In this document: positions 1 to 10,515 of the stretch, piece after piece
Position numbering within the stretch: position 1 is the first letter of the stretch
Layout: each line of letters begins with the position of its first letter
Assembly (NCBI GenBank): GCA_019307815.1
Contig: JAFDIV010000007.1
Coordinates: 147,697-211,696, forward strand
DNA from: Deltaproteobacteria bacterium
GTDB taxonomy: Bacteria > Desulfobacterota > DSM-4660 > Desulfatiglandales > Desulfatiglandaceae
DNA: 64,000 nucleotides
Reading direction: 5' to 3'
Program-made: the position numbers and the translations under genes
Notes under the pieces: model-generated
What the model was told of the DNA's origin: nothing
Database searches by the model: none
What the model saw: only the letters and a program-made list of their open reading frames with translations

Positions 1-869
1 TTATTAGACGCGTCATATTCCCCACTTCTCAAATCATACAGCGAAGACCAGGAGCCCACATCACTCCACCCACACTCACACGGCACCACATACACATCCC
101 CGCGCGTCTTTTCCATGATTCCGTAATCAAACGAAATGGACTCCAGCCCTTCGTAGACCTCTTTCAATACACGCGGAAAATCCGGCGTTCCCATGACATC
201 TCTCACCTGTTGGAGACCTTCATAAAGTCTGGGCATATGCGCTTTGATCTCCTCCAGAATCGTTTGAGCAGTGGCCACAAATATCCCTGCATTCCAAAAG
301 TAGTCCCCATTAGTAAGATATTGTTTTGCTGTAGCAAAGTCCGGCTTTTCCACAAAGGCAGATACTGGGAAAAAGCTATTCTCTTTTTCCGACTGATTCA
401 CTTCAACACGTCTGATATACCCGTACCCTGTCTCCGGCCTAGTGGGGACAATGCCCAGTGTCACTATCCCACCCTTTTCTGCCACAGTCCCTGCCAGACG
501 GACGGCCTCCAAGAAAGACTTCTGATCCCTGATAAAATGGTCGGCCGGGAGAAAGGCTATGGCGCCTTTGCATCCCAGGTATTCAGCATAGACCGCCCCC
601 AACCCTATACAAGGGGCTGTATTTCTTCCCATGGGTTCTGCAAGAATATGGAGTTTCCGGCCCTCCAGAAGACCCCTGGCTTCTTGTTCATGGGACTTGC
701 CTAGTATAATAATCATCTCTTGATCAGGGACAAGGGGGGAGAGCCGGTTACAGGTCTCCACAAGCATGGGGGCTTTCCCGGTAATATTCAAGAACTGCTT
801 CGGTCTGTCCTTTCTACTCGCAGGCCAAAATCGGGTGCCTGACCCTCCTGCCATGATCACCCCAAACAT
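1..869 (-). CDS. manC: Mannose-1-phosphate guanylyltransferase, C-terminus cut by the window edge
   Basis: This enzyme makes GDP-mannose from mannose 1-phosphate and GTP for surface polysaccharide synthesis. About 289 residues are visible. The nucleotidyltransferase signature GSGTRFWPASR is at residues 10-20, EPMGRNTAP at 78-86 and FVEKP at 172-176. Near the window edge the frame reads DVGSWSSLY, the usual sugar-nucleotide-binding region. The start ATG at 869 follows an AAGGAGG ribosome site. The family is about 360 residues long, or about 470 when fused to a phosphomannose isomerase, and the window does not show which form this is. The frame stays open to base 1, so the gene is partial rather than broken. 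Confidence 0.9.
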   Translation of the reverse strand, partial: MFGVIMAGGSGTRFWPASRKDRPKQFLNITGKAPMLVETCNRLSPLVPDQEMIIILGKSHEQEARGLLEGRKLHILAEPMGRNTAPCIGLGAVYAEYLGCKGAIAFLPADHFIRDQKSFLEAVRLAGTVAEKGGIVTLGIVPTRPETGYGYIRRVEVNQSEKENSFFPVSAFVEKPDFATAKQYLTNGDYFWNAGIFVATAQTILEEIKAHMPRLYEGLQQVRDVMGTPDFPRVLKEVYEGLESISFDYGIMEKTRGDVYVVPCECGWSDVGSWSSLYDLRSGEYDASN

Positions 870-920
870 ATTCGCCTCCTTTACGCCTCTCTAGTCCCTT
901 CTAACGCATCGGGCTACCTG

Positions 921-2111
921 CTACGTCCTGTATTCTGCATTGATCCGCACATAATCATGAGAAAGGTCACATGTCCATACCGAATCCTCATGGTCCCCCT
1001 GATTTAGGTCAATGGTCAACCTATAATTTTCCTTTTCCATGACCTTCGCTGCCCTCTCTTCAGCATCCTTCCCCCTCCCCTGCCCTCCTGACACAATCTG
1101 CACATCATCAATCCAGATATCTATGGACCGCTCTTCCATATCAATCCGGGATCTCCCAAGGGCAGCCATGATACGCCCCCAGTTGGGGTCATTCCCATAA
1201 AAGGCAGTCTTTACGAGAAGAGAGTTGGCCACTGTCCTGGCCGCCTGTAGTGCACTTTCCTTATCCAATGCCCCTCTCACACACACCTGCACCAGCTTTG
1301 TGGCCCCTTCACCGTCCTGTACAATCATTCGGGCCAAATCTCCTGCCACCTCTTCAAGCACATGGCGAAATCCCTCTTTCTCAGACGGGGTCAGGGGGCC
1401 ATTGCCGGCCATGCCATTGGCCATGATCACCACCATGTCATTGGTGCTGGTATCACCATCCACAGTGATACGATTGAACGTGCGATCGACTGCCCATGAA
1501 AGTGATTCGAACAATGTATCCCTATCAACCTCCAGATCGGTAAACATGAAGCAAAGCATCGTGGCCATATCAGGCATGATCATCCCTGCCCCTTTTGCAA
1601 TACCTACTACCTTGTAAGTCTTGCCCGAGGCCCGTCCGGTCCTTGCGCTTGTTTTCGGGAAGGTATCGGTGGTCATAATGGCCTTGGCTGCCTCGGGGAT
1701 TCCCTTGGGGGAGAGGTGTTCTACCAATTGGGGGATTGCCTTATTAACCTTATCCATGTCCATGGGTAGGCCAATCACTCCGGTTGAGGCAACTACAACT
1801 GTTTCAGGCCTTACACCCAGTGCTTGGGCCACAAGAGCGGCCGTTTTTCTGGTATCCATAAGCCCCTTGTCGCCCGTACAGGCATTGGCGTTACCTGAAT
1901 TTGCCACAATGGCCCTAATCAGTCCCTGCTGGATATGTTCCTGGCTCACTAGAACAGGGGCAGCTTTCACCCTATTCCTGGTAAAGACCCCTGCACCCAC
2001 TGCCTCTTTATCTGAGTAAATGAGGGCCAGATCAAGGCCCCCATCCTTTTTCAGCCCGGCGCAAACCGCCGAGGCCCTAAATCCATGTACCGCGTAAGCC
2101 TCATCCTTCAT
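921..2111 (-). CDS. argJ: Bifunctional glutamate N-acetyltransferase / ornithine acetyltransferase
   Basis: ArgJ transfers the acetyl group from N-acetylornithine to glutamate in the cyclic arginine pathway and can also start the pathway with acetyl-CoA. At 396 residues it is of normal length. The self-cleavage motif KGAGMIMPDMATML is intact, with the nucleophilic threonine at about residue 184. NSGNANACTG (71-80) and the C-terminal YVRINAEYRT end are typical. It is a stand-alone gene between manC and secA, all on the minus strand. Whether it is bifunctional or only recycles acetyl groups cannot be told from sequence. Confidence 0.95.
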   Translation of the reverse strand: MKDEAYAVHGFRASAVCAGLKKDGGLDLALIYSDKEAVGAGVFTRNRVKAAPVLVSQEHIQQGLIRAIVANSGNANACTGDKGLMDTRKTAALVAQALGVRPETVVVASTGVIGLPMDMDKVNKAIPQLVEHLSPKGIPEAAKAIMTTDTFPKTSARTGRASGKTYKVVGIAKGAGMIMPDMATMLCFMFTDLEVDRDTLFESLSWAVDRTFNRITVDGDTSTNDMVVIMANGMAGNGPLTPSEKEGFRHVLEEVAGDLARMIVQDGEGATKLVQVCVRGALDKESALQAARTVANSLLVKTAFYGNDPNWGRIMAALGRSRIDMEERSIDIWIDDVQIVSGGQGRGKDAEERAAKVMEKENYRLTIDLNQGDHEDSVWTCDLSHDYVRINAEYRT

Positions 2112-2231
2112 ATCCCTGAACCTCGCATTGAGCCACTAACTTTCAGCCATCAGCGCTCAGCTATCAGCTATTTTGTCTCAAACTCGACGTACTCGAGCGG
2201 TCATTCCTCCTCCTAACTAACAGGGAACGCA

Positions 2232-2380
2232 GGGCAACAGGACATTCCCAAAGCGGGCCTATTTTAGCCCCCGTAGCCAGCCTGCCTGCTGCAGGCAGGG
2301 ACGGTGAAGGAGGTAAAATCGGCAGTCAGCGGAGCCAAGGATGGCGTAGCTGACGTAGCGGAGGGAATGTCGCGTTGCCC
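2232..2380. repeat. Long interrupted inverted repeat in the argJ-secA gap
   Basis: GGGCAAC-N3-ACATTCCC at 2232-2249 pairs with GGGAATGT-N3-GTTGCCC at 2363-2380. Inside lies a perfect GC palindrome, CCTGCCTGCTGCAGGCAGG, at about 2280-2299. A diverged copy of the left arm (GGGCAACAGG, then ATTCTCCAAAGCG) occurs at 5648-5671 in the next intergenic gap, so this is a dispersed element. The rest of the 400-base gap shows CAGC/ATCAGC-type repeats near 2142-2167 and no gene. Confidence 0.6.
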
Positions 2381-2513
2381 GGAGTAAGGGGCCACTAAGA
2401 TTCCCTATTGGTTTTATGAATTACCCGAAAGCGTCGCATTCGGGCAGGTTGCTGGCTACTGACTCCTGACTTCTATCTTTTACTTTTTCCTTTGACCTTT
2501 ATCCTTTCACCCC

Positions 2514-5375
2514 TCATTTATTCGCCCCGCAACATTTCTTATACTTCTTCCCACTGCCACAGGGGCAAGGGTCATTCCGCCCTATCTTCTTCCCCTTTCT
2601 CTTCACGGTGGTGGGTTGGGCCACTTCATCTCCATGGCTCAAATGAAGTGCCTTCTTTTTTTTCTTGGGTATGGGCTCGGGTGCCCGCCTCACAAACTGT
2701 AGTCGAAACAATGTCCTAAGGGTCTCCTCCCTTATCCGGTCCATCAGCTCCTGGAAAAGGCCAAACCCCTCCTTCTGATATTCCCTCAAGGGATCAAGCT
2801 GGCCGTACCCCCTCAGGACGATACCCTCTTTCATGTGCTCCATATCTTGAAGGTGTCGGACCCATTGGTCATCAATGATCTGAAGCATAATGAGCCTTTC
2901 TAGCTCACTCAGATCCTCCTTCCCCACCAGTTCCTCTTTCTTAGCATAGGCCCCCTTGACCTGTTCCTTGACAAGCTCCGTGAGATCCTCCACATCCATC
3001 TTCTCAAAATACTCCTCACCCACATCCTTGGGGCCGATTTTGGGCCTAAAACCGAAGATCCGTGAAAGATTCTCCGTAAGGCCATTAATATCCCAATCTT
3101 CCGGCGGAAGCTTTGGGTCAATCCACTGATTGATGAGAGTCTCGACCTTCTCCTCCATCATCTCTTCAACTATCTCTGCCACCCCTTTTCCGGCCAAAAT
3201 ATCCTTCCGAAGGGAATAGATGATCTCCCGGTGCTTGTTCATCACATCGTCATATTCCAGGAGATGTTTTCGGATATCAAAATTGTGTGCCTCCACCTTT
3301 TTCTGGGCATTCTCGATGGCCTTGGAAATGAGGCCATGTTCAATGGGCTCCCCTTCTTGCATGCCAAGGCGCCCCATAATGGAGGAAATTTTCTCTGAAC
3401 CGAATATCCGGAGCAGATCGTCCTCAAGAGACAGATAAAATCGTGAAGAACCCGGATCTCCCTGTCTGCCGGAACGGCCCCTCAACTGATTGTCTATCCG
3501 TCTGGACTCGTGCCTTTCCGTTCCAAGGACGTGAAGCCCTCCCAACTCCCTTACACCTTCGCCCAGGACAATATCTGTTCCTCTTCCAGCCATATTGGTA
3601 GAAATAGTCACGGTCTTGGCCTGACCTGCTTTAGCAATGATCTCGGCCTCCTTCTCATGGTGTTTTGCATTCAAAACCGAGTGTGGGATGCCAGCCCGTT
3701 TCAGCATCTTACTGAGCATTTCTGATTTCTCAATGGATACAGTACCTACCAGGACCGGTTGTCCTTTCTCATACAGTTCCTTGATCTCATCCACGACGGC
3801 CTTAAATTTCTCTCGTTCTGTCTTGTAAATGACATCAGGGTAGTCTTTCCGGATCATCCTCTTATGGGTAGGAATTACCACCACGTCCAGCTTATAGATG
3901 TTGTCAAACTCAGCCGCCTCCGTGTCTGCTGTACCTGTCATGCCTGCCAGTTTCTCATACATGCGGAAAAAGTTTTGGAAGGTGATGGTGGCAAGGGTTT
4001 GATTTTCCTCAGCAACCCTGACTCCCTCCTTGGCCTCCACAGCCTGATGAAGGCCGTCGCTCCACCGTCTTCCAGGCATCATGCGGCCTGTAAATTCATC
4101 CACAATGATAATTTGATCATCCTTGACCACATAGTGCACATCCTTTTCAAACAGCCAGTACGCCCTTATGAGCTGCTGGGTGGCATGAAGCAACTCGGAT
4201 GCGCGCACAAATCGATCCTCAAGTTCCTTAAGCCGTTCCTGTTTATCCTGCTCACTCAAGCTCTCATCTTCTTGTATGAGCCTGCCTTCCATGTCCAGAT
4301 CGGGAATGACAAAATCTCCCAGGCCGCTTGATGAGAGCAGTTTAATGCCCTTTTCCGTGAGCTCCACAGAATTGTTCCGTTCGTCAATGGTGCAATAGAG
4401 GATCTGATCAAGGTCGGGAAGCAGCTTCTGGGCGCTTAACATGGCCTCTAAGTGATCGATTTCTTTCTTGAGGCCTTGGTTCTGGGAAACGATCTCCAGG
4501 AAAACTGGATTCTTTGGGTCACCTCGCTTGATTTGGAGGAGCTTTTCAATGGTTCCGTCTCCTGCATTCCCTGCATCCAGTTCTCTACGCACATCCTTAA
4601 GAAGGGAACGGATAACAGAGCTCTGTTTTCTCTTGAGGTTGATCACCAAGGGCTTGACTTCCATGTAGATTTTATTTTCACTGTGCTCCACAGGGCCGCT
4701 GATGATGAGGGGCGTTCTGGCCTCATCAATCAGGATGCTGTCCACCTCGTCCACAATGGCATAATAGAATTCCCGCTGCACAAAGTCCCGGAGATCGTAC
4801 TTCATATTGTCTCTTAGGTAATCAAACCCGAACTCGTTATTGGTGCCGTAAGTAATATCGCAGGCGTAAGCCTGTTTCCTCTCCGCATCATCCATACCGT
4901 GGACAATCACACCAACGGACATACCAAGAAAATTATAAATTCCACCCATCCACTCGGCATCGCGGCGTGCCAGATAATCATTCACTGTAACAAGATGCAC
5001 ACCACGGCCTGTCAGTGCATTCAGGTAAAGGGGAAGGGTCGCTGCCAGGGTTTTCCCTTCACCGGTCTTCATCTCTGCGATCTTTCCCCAGTGAAGCACA
5101 ACGCCCCCCACAAGCTGCACGTCAAAGTGCCTCATTCCCAGAACGCGGACAGACGCTTCCCTGACAGCCGCAAAGGCCTCTGGGAGCAATTCATCCAGGG
5201 TCTCTCCCTTTTCCAGCCGCTCTTTGAACTCTGTGGTCTTTGCCCTGAGCTGATCATCGGATAACCTTTGGAAATCCGGCTCAAGGCTGTTTATGCGATC
5301 TACGATGGGCGCTATGCGCTTTAATTCGCGCTCGTTCTTACTCCCGAATATCCCTTTTATGACCTTCCCGAACAT
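2514..5375 (-). CDS. secA: Preprotein translocase ATPase SecA
   Basis: SecA is the motor ATPase that drives unfolded preproteins through SecYEG. The protein has 953 residues. The N-terminal ATPase domain carries the MKTGEGKT Walker A motif, and [30 protein letters not shown] and the [11 protein letters not shown] helicase motifs are all present. The C-terminus is a SEC-C zinc site, [16 protein letters not shown], preceded by a lysine-rich linker. An extra helical stretch of roughly 90 residues lies between the first nucleotide-binding fold and the preprotein cross-linking region, which accounts for the length. The start ATG at 5375 is supported by the conserved [19 protein letters not shown] beginning. 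Confidence 0.97.
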   Translation of the reverse strand: MFGKVIKGIFGSKNERELKRIAPIVDRINSLEPDFQRLSDDQLRAKTTEFKERLEKGETLDELLPEAFAAVREASVRVLGMRHFDVQLVGGVVLHWGKIAEMKTGEGKTLAATLPLYLNALTGRGVHLVTVNDYLARRDAEWMGGIYNFLGMSVGVIVHGMDDAERKQAYACDITYGTNNEFGFDYLRDNMKYDLRDFVQREFYYAIVDEVDSILIDEARTPLIISGPVEHSENKIYMEVKPLVINLKRKQSSVIRSLLKDVRRELDAGNAGDGTIEKLLQIKRGDPKNPVFLEIVSQNQGLKKEIDHLEAMLSAQKLLPDLDQILYCTIDERNNSVELTEKGIKLLSSSGLGDFVIPDLDMEGRLIQEDESLSEQDKQERLKELEDRFVRASELLHATQQLIRAYWLFEKDVHYVVKDDQIIIVDEFTGRMMPGRRWSDGLHQAVEAKEGVRVAEENQTLATITFQNFFRMYEKLAGMTGTADTEAAEFDNIYKLDVVVIPTHKRMIRKDYPDVIYKTEREKFKAVVDEIKELYEKGQPVLVGTVSIEKSEMLSKMLKRAGIPHSVLNAKHHEKEAEIIAKAGQAKTVTISTNMAGRGTDIVLGEGVRELGGLHVLGTERHESRRIDNQLRGRSGRQGDPGSSRFYLSLEDDLLRIFGSEKISSIMGRLGMQEGEPIEHGLISKAIENAQKKVEAHNFDIRKHLLEYDDVMNKHREIIYSLRKDILAGKGVAEIVEEMMEEKVETLINQWIDPKLPPEDWDINGLTENLSRIFGFRPKIGPKDVGEEYFEKMDVEDLTELVKEQVKGAYAKKEELVGKEDLSELERLIMLQIIDDQWVRHLQDMEHMKEGIVLRGYGQLDPLREYQKEGFGLFQELMDRIREETLRTLFRLQFVRRAPEPIPKKKKKALHLSHGDEVAQPTTVKRKGKKIGRNDPCPCGSGKKYKKCCGANK

Positions 5376-5830
5376 TTTGATTCACCTGTGTATATGATAT
5401 AGCCAATGCTCAATCATAAATAAAAAGGCTATGAATTAAAGTGGTCAGAAACCAGCTCACGCCTATCTTCTTTGCTCCTTCTTTCTGACCCTTGAAGCTA
5501 AACGCTGAATACCCATCTAAAAATTTCAGTTTACAAATCGAACTTAACATTAAAGAACTTTTGCTTTCAAAAATCAAGAACTCTCAACCACAAAGGCACG
5601 CCACCTTTACAGTTTACTCCGCTCGTATCCAAAGTCGATATTTACCAGGGCAACAGGTATTCTCCAAAGCGACTAAACTTTCAAATTTCTCACTTCGCCT
5701 GCCCGCCATAACTGTACCGCACAATCCCACCACCCTGTCTACTGCAAGCAGGCTCCAAATGACGTTTAAGCCAAAATCAGAGTTTCGACATGGCCTCAAG
5801 GGAAGAAGTAAAATAATATACAGATAAGCA
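5376..5830. other. Intergenic region with degenerate repeat, no gene seen
   Basis: This 455-base gap follows the secA start on its upstream side. It holds a diverged copy (5648-5671) of the repeat arm found at 2232-2249, and a loose GCCTGCCCGCC / GCAAGCAGGC pair near 5697-5756. I see no convincing coding region, tRNA or riboswitch. The secA promoter must lie in the part next to 5375, but no clear -35/-10 pair stands out. Confidence 0.4.
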
Positions 5831-6739
5831 CTAATTGAGGATGTAGCGGAGGGGATTTACCGGAACACCATTTAGCAGCACCTCATAGTGAAGGTGAGGC
5901 CCTGTTGATCGGCCCGTATTTCCCACGAGGGCAATCGTCTCACCCCGCTTTACATATTGTCCTCTTCTCACCAGCACCTTATGCAAATGGGCATACCGCG
6001 TGACAATGCCGTGTCCGTGGCTTATAGTCAGTATTCTACCATAGCCACGGTCCCACGCGATTCTTGTTACAATACCATTTGCAGGGGCCACAATTGGGGC
6101 CTTTATCCTTGTGGAAATATCAATGCCTTTATGAAATTCCCGCTGACCAGTAAACGGCGAGGTCCGATATCCAAACCCTGAACTGAGCCACCCTCTAGTA
6201 GGCCAAATGGAAGGAGTGGAGGCCAAGAGCATCTTCTGATTTTCCAAGAATTTATCGAGCTCGGCCTTTTCTTGTTTGCCCATGGCAATTTCCGCATCCA
6301 AGTCATCGAGCGCATTATACATGGCCCGCACCAGCCCTTTTTCATCTTTGGCACCTGTATTGGCCAAGGCAAGCAATGTCTGATCTGAGCCCCCTCTCGC
6401 GTTCTTGTCTCCCGGGTCTTCGGCTGTCTCCAGGTTCACCATCACCTTTAACCGGCGATCGAACTCCTTCAGCTCACACATCTTTTGATTGATCTCCTCG
6501 ATACGCTTGGCCAAATGGAGAAACTGCTGTCTGTGGTGGGCGTTCTCTTTTTGGAGCCGCTCCAAAATAGGTACTTTTGCCTTTAGGGAAAGGTAGGTAA
6601 ACCCACTCCATAAAGCAGCTATCACAGAAGCCGAAAACAGTAGGATGGAAAAAAAGGCCAACAACCGAGGTATCCGGAATTGTCTTACCTTCCGCCCTTT
6701 TTCCGGTACCACGATTATGGTGAGTTTCTTTAGCGCCAT
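5831..6739 (-). CDS. M23-family zinc metallopeptidase, membrane-anchored
   Basis: This is probably a cell-wall peptidase or divisome/envelope activator that cuts or binds peptidoglycan peptides in the periplasm. One N-terminal membrane segment (LLAFFSILLFSASVIAALWS) is followed by a coiled coil. The C-terminal LytM domain has the zinc ligands in FHKGIDIS and PHLHYEV and the NPLRYI ending typical of M23. The ATG at 6739 is chosen because it has AGGA seven bases upstream and begins MALKKLTIIVVPEKG. A TTG start 12 codons earlier is open but lacks a site. The gene sits alone between secA and uvrC. Confidence 0.85.
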   Translation of the reverse strand: MALKKLTIIVVPEKGRKVRQFRIPRLLAFFSILLFSASVIAALWSGFTYLSLKAKVPILERLQKENAHHRQQFLHLAKRIEEINQKMCELKEFDRRLKVMVNLETAEDPGDKNARGGSDQTLLALANTGAKDEKGLVRAMYNALDDLDAEIAMGKQEKAELDKFLENQKMLLASTPSIWPTRGWLSSGFGYRTSPFTGQREFHKGIDISTRIKAPIVAPANGIVTRIAWDRGYGRILTISHGHGIVTRYAHLHKVLVRRGQYVKRGETIALVGNTGRSTGPHLHYEVLLNGVPVNPLRYILN

Positions 6740-7038
6740 GGGGAAGTCCTGATTTAGTCGCTGTTTCTTAAACAATTTAACCTAAATTCTGCAAATTTTG
6801 GGCCATCTCTTACGTCTCTCGCTAGGTCAGAAATTTCCTGTGAAGGGCGTATTCGTTTTATCGTGTTATTTCGTATAATTAGACGCTATTGGATAGGAAT
6901 ACCACTTGATGGCCTGCCTATCATAAATTCCCTTCCCTGTCAACCTCCATAAGTTCCATATACTCATTAAGATACAATGGCCACTACCATTAGATAGTGC
7001 TCATCCAGAGATGGATACCAATTTGTTTTTCGGTCGCC

Positions 7039-8904
7039 CTAGGTATTTTCTTTAAAAAAGTGTACGATCTGTTGAGCCACAGGCCGAGTGATACCTTCTA
7101 CTTTTACCAAATCTTGTTCTGTGGCCCTTTTAATATCTTGGAGGGATTTGAAATGGCTAAGCAGGCTCTTTGCCCTCTTTTCTCCCACACCAGGTATTTC
7201 TCCAAGAATGGATGCGGTCAGACCTTTTTCCCTGAGCTTCCTGTGATACCCGATTGCCCTGCGGTGGGCCTCGTCTCGAATGCGCATTAGGAAGAGGAGC
7301 ACAGGATCATGGGGGGAAAGAACGATCGGCTCATTTGTGTGGGAAGTGTATACTTTATCAGACGGCTCTCCTTTTCGCACATTGGCCTTTGCCAAGGCCA
7401 CTACCTCTGGTCTATCCTCTCCCTCATAACAGTCTAACACCCTTTTTACGGCACTCAGTTGACCCCTTCCTCCATCGATTAGAAATAGATCAGGCAACCT
7501 CCCTTGGGATAGCCGCCTTGTAGTCAGTTCGGCCAACATACCATAGTCGTCGATTCCGCTTATGGTCCTTATCCTGTAATTTCTATATCCAGACCTCTCA
7601 GGCTTTCCATCCACGAATGACACAATAGTGCCAACAGCCAAGTCTCCTTGGAAGTTAGATATGTCAAGCGCCTCAATGGAGCGAGGGAGCCTTTTCAGCC
7701 CGAGTACACCCTGAGCCCTTTCGATGATGTCTGTCTCACCTTTTGCCTCTCTCAGGTTCAACAGGTTTTCTGCGTTGGATACGGCCATGTGAACCAGTTT
7801 CAACTTTTCCCCTCTTTTGGGAAACCTAAGCTCAACTTTCTTGCCGGCCATTTCAGCAAGCCACTCTTGGATAGCATGAACATCCTCCACCGGCTCAGAT
7901 ATCAAAACTTCCTGGGGAACAAAGCCTTCCCTGAAATAATACTGCTTTAAAAAGGCCTCCATCACCTCTGAGGGGCTCTCGCCCTTGGCGCGAAAAGAAT
8001 AGTCCCTGCTGCTGATCAGATAACCATTTCTTATGGAAAGGACCACAAGCTGATAAAATCCGTCTCGTCCCGCCAAACCGATGACGTCTTGATTTTCCAT
8101 TCGTGTAGACACCACATGCTGGCGTTCCACCGTTCTTTCAATGGCCTGTATCTGATCTCGGATCCTGGCCGCCTTTTCAAACTCCAGGGCCTCAGCAGCC
8201 TCTTTCATTTTCCCTTCTAGTCCCTTGATCAACTCTCGGTTCCGTCCTTCAAGAAAAAGTATGACCTGCTCCACAACCTCTTTGTACTCGATGGAAGCCA
8301 CTTTTCCTGAACAAGGGGCGAGACACCTTCCCATCTGGTAGTTTAAACAGGGCCTAGGCCGTATTTTTACCTCTTTGCCTTTGCATTTGCGGAGTTGAAA
8401 GACCTTGTCAATCACCTTCAAAGTATCCCGTACGGCCTTTGCAGAGGAAAACGGCCCAAAATATCTGGCCCCGTCCCTTTTTATTCTCCGTGCTATGGAA
8501 AGCCGAGGAAAATCATCCTGCACGGACAGTCGGAGACAAGGATACTGGCTGTCGTCACGAAGCACAATATTATACCGGGGCAGGTACTTTTTGATGAGAG
8601 TGCTCTCCAGGATCAGGGCCTCTTTCTCACTAGAGGTTAGGACAAAATCTAGCCCCTTTGCCTTCTTCATCATCAGGAAGGTCTTATGGGGAAGATCCTT
8701 GGCCGGCCTGAGATAGGATGCCACCCTTTTGCGAAGACTCTTTGCCTTTCCCACATAGAGGACCTGTCCCGAGTCGTCTTTGAAAAGATAGACACCAGGG
8801 CCTGGAGGAAGGAGCTCTGTCAAACCCTTAAAACTCAGATCGTATTGATAAGGAGGGGATTTTTCCATCTGGCTACGTTTCGCCCCGGCATCGGCCTGGT
8901 CCAT
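7039..8904 (-). CDS. uvrC: Excinuclease ABC subunit C
   Basis: UvrC makes the dual incisions in nucleotide excision repair after UvrAB loads on damage. The 621 residues begin with a GIY-YIG nuclease (PGPGVYLFKDDSGQVLYVGKAKSLRKR, about residues 35-60). A zinc-like cysteine group (CKGKE...CLNYQMGRCLAPC) and a UVR UvrB-binding helix (ALEFEKAARIRDQI) follow. The C-terminal RNase H-like nuclease has FLIDGGRGQL, and a helix-hairpin-helix pair ends the protein. The ATG at residue 13 (MEKSPPYQY) is an alternative start. The gene is divergent from the ChaN-like gene, with 24 bases between the starts. Confidence 0.96.
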   Translation of the reverse strand: MDQADAGAKRSQMEKSPPYQYDLSFKGLTELLPPGPGVYLFKDDSGQVLYVGKAKSLRKRVASYLRPAKDLPHKTFLMMKKAKGLDFVLTSSEKEALILESTLIKKYLPRYNIVLRDDSQYPCLRLSVQDDFPRLSIARRIKRDGARYFGPFSSAKAVRDTLKVIDKVFQLRKCKGKEVKIRPRPCLNYQMGRCLAPCSGKVASIEYKEVVEQVILFLEGRNRELIKGLEGKMKEAAEALEFEKAARIRDQIQAIERTVERQHVVSTRMENQDVIGLAGRDGFYQLVVLSIRNGYLISSRDYSFRAKGESPSEVMEAFLKQYYFREGFVPQEVLISEPVEDVHAIQEWLAEMAGKKVELRFPKRGEKLKLVHMAVSNAENLLNLREAKGETDIIERAQGVLGLKRLPRSIEALDISNFQGDLAVGTIVSFVDGKPERSGYRNYRIRTISGIDDYGMLAELTTRRLSQGRLPDLFLIDGGRGQLSAVKRVLDCYEGEDRPEVVALAKANVRKGEPSDKVYTSHTNEPIVLSPHDPVLLFLMRIRDEAHRRAIGYHRKLREKGLTASILGEIPGVGEKRAKSLLSHFKSLQDIKRATEQDLVKVEGITRPVAQQIVHFFKENT

Positions 8905-8928
8905 ATCTGTTGCATAATATCAAGGTAA

Positions 8929-9966
8929 ATGATAGGAATAGGCCCAGTCAAGGTGATTATGGTCATGTGTTGTTACTCTAATAAGACAATAGACATTGGG
9001 AATTTCATTTCCTTTTTTGCTATTCTGGCCATGGTAGTCGGGCTGGGAGGATGCACCACAGCCCGTCACCCCATCATGCCCATGGCCAAGATTGAAGGAG
9101 TCAAAAGGCCCTTTTTTGCTGGGCAAATCATAAGGCCAAAACCTGGAGACACCATTACTTACGAGCAACTGATCAACCAACTAAAAGGAATGAATGTAAT
9201 TTTTATTGGGGAGGTTCATGATAACCCTGATCACCATTTGATTCAGGTTCAAATCCTGCAATCCCTGCTGACAAAATGGGGGCCTTTTACCTTAGCAATG
9301 GAATGTCTCCCTGCAAAGCTTCAACCTGTGCTGGACAACTACCTCCAGGGAAATATCTCGGAGCAACAATTTTTGCGACAGGTGAATTGGCAAAAGATAT
9401 GGGGCTTTGATTATCATTTTTACAGGCCCCTGTTCCAGATTCAAAAAAGGACCGGAGGCAGAATTGTGGCTATCAATGCCCCTCAAGACCTGATCAAAAA
9501 AGTAGCTACAAAAGGAATTAACGCCCTTAGTCCTGCAGACCGGGCATTGCTTCCCAAGGACATGGATTTTATCAACGAGGCCCATAGGAAATTCGTCCAC
9601 CGTGCCTATGAATCCCGTGCCCACAGAGGCTTTAAACGATTCGATTACTTTTACCAGGCCCAATGCGTTTGGGAAGAGACCATGGCGGAAAATATTGCCC
9701 GCTTGATCAAGGGAGACAATAAAAAAGTGGTGGTGATATCAGGCAATGGGCATATCATACACAGGTTTGGGATTCCTCAGCGGCTCACCCGTAGGCGTCC
9801 TGTACGTACGGCCACCCTAGTTCCCTATCCTGTGAACAGGGCCGTCACTCTTAAACAGGACACCGCAGACTTTGTCTGGCTTACGGGACGATACCTGCAC
9901 CTAAAACACAGGCACAGGCCAAATATCAAGAACGAAAAAGCCACGGCAACCTTGCCCGTGACATGA
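8929..9966 (+). CDS. ChaN-family (DUF399) lipoprotein
   Basis: The protein of 345 residues has a lipoprotein signal peptide. A hydrophobic stretch at 23-38 ends in LGGC, with the lipidated cysteine at about 42. The fold signature VIFIGEVHDNPDHHLIQ and the later AINAPQDLIKKVA and VISGNGHIIHRFGIPQRL match the ChaN/Tiki superfamily. Founding members bind haem at the outer membrane, and relatives are proteases with a conserved Glu/His pair. The substrate here is unknown. A short gap separates it from a Nudix gene on the same strand, but no shared function is obvious. Confidence 0.8.
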   Translation: MIGIGPVKVIMVMCCYSNKTIDIGNFISFFAILAMVVGLGGCTTARHPIMPMAKIEGVKRPFFAGQIIRPKPGDTITYEQLINQLKGMNVIFIGEVHDNPDHHLIQVQILQSLLTKWGPFTLAMECLPAKLQPVLDNYLQGNISEQQFLRQVNWQKIWGFDYHFYRPLFQIQKRTGGRIVAINAPQDLIKKVATKGINALSPADRALLPKDMDFINEAHRKFVHRAYESRAHRGFKRFDYFYQAQCVWEETMAENIARLIKGDNKKVVVISGNGHIIHRFGIPQRLTRRRPVRTATLVPYPVNRAVTLKQDTADFVWLTGRYLHLKHRHRPNIKNEKATATLPVT

Positions 9967-9999
9967 GTTTAATAAATCATGTTAAGGAGTAAATAGAAC

Positions 10000-10515
10000 G
10001 TGCATCACCATGATCCGGAATTTCATTTCTGCCCTGTTTGCGGGGGGAAGCTGGAATCAAAACTTCTGAGGGGAAGGGAACCTAAAAGACTAGTCTGTCC
10101 CCAGTGCGAGTTCGTGTTTTACTTGGATCCCAAAGTGGTGGCCTGTGCCATTGTTGAGATGGAAGGCGGTCTAGTGCTGGTCCGCAGGTCCATCGAGCCC
10201 CAGAAGGGCAAATGGGTCATGCCCGGAGGGTATGTGGACCGAGGAGAAGAAGTTCCTACTGCGGCCATTAGGGAAACCCAGGAGGAATGTGGCCTTTCCA
10301 TCAAGATTGTACGTCTCCTTGGTGTCTATTCTTATCAAGGGAAACTACAGGTTGTGGTGGTATACCTTGCTGAACCCTTGGATGGCACCTTTCAACCAGG
10401 TGAAGAAACCTCAGAGGTCAGGGTCTTCAGTCCAGCGGAAATCCCATGGGAGGATCTTGCCTTTCAAAGCACCATTGATGCGCTGAAAGATTACTGTAGA
10501 ATGAAGGAGGACTAA
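10000..10515 (+). CDS. Nudix hydrolase with N-terminal zinc ribbon
   Basis: The protein has 171 residues. A CPVC...CPQC zinc ribbon (about residues 9-35) precedes a Nudix domain. The Nudix box is complete: GGYVDRGEEVPTAAIRETQE followed by ECGL. This architecture is shared with NADH pyrophosphatase-like and ADP-ribose hydrolase-like enzymes, so a nucleoside-diphosphate substrate is likely but cannot be named. The start is GTG at 10000, with AAGGAG 11 bases upstream. The stop TAA is directly followed by the hisD start, so the two genes probably share a transcript. Confidence 0.85.
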   Translation: MHHHDPEFHFCPVCGGKLESKLLRGREPKRLVCPQCEFVFYLDPKVVACAIVEMEGGLVLVRRSIEPQKGKWVMPGGYVDRGEEVPTAAIRETQEECGLSIKIVRLLGVYSYQGKLQVVVVYLAEPLDGTFQPGEETSEVRVFSPAEIPWEDLAFQSTIDALKDYCRMKED

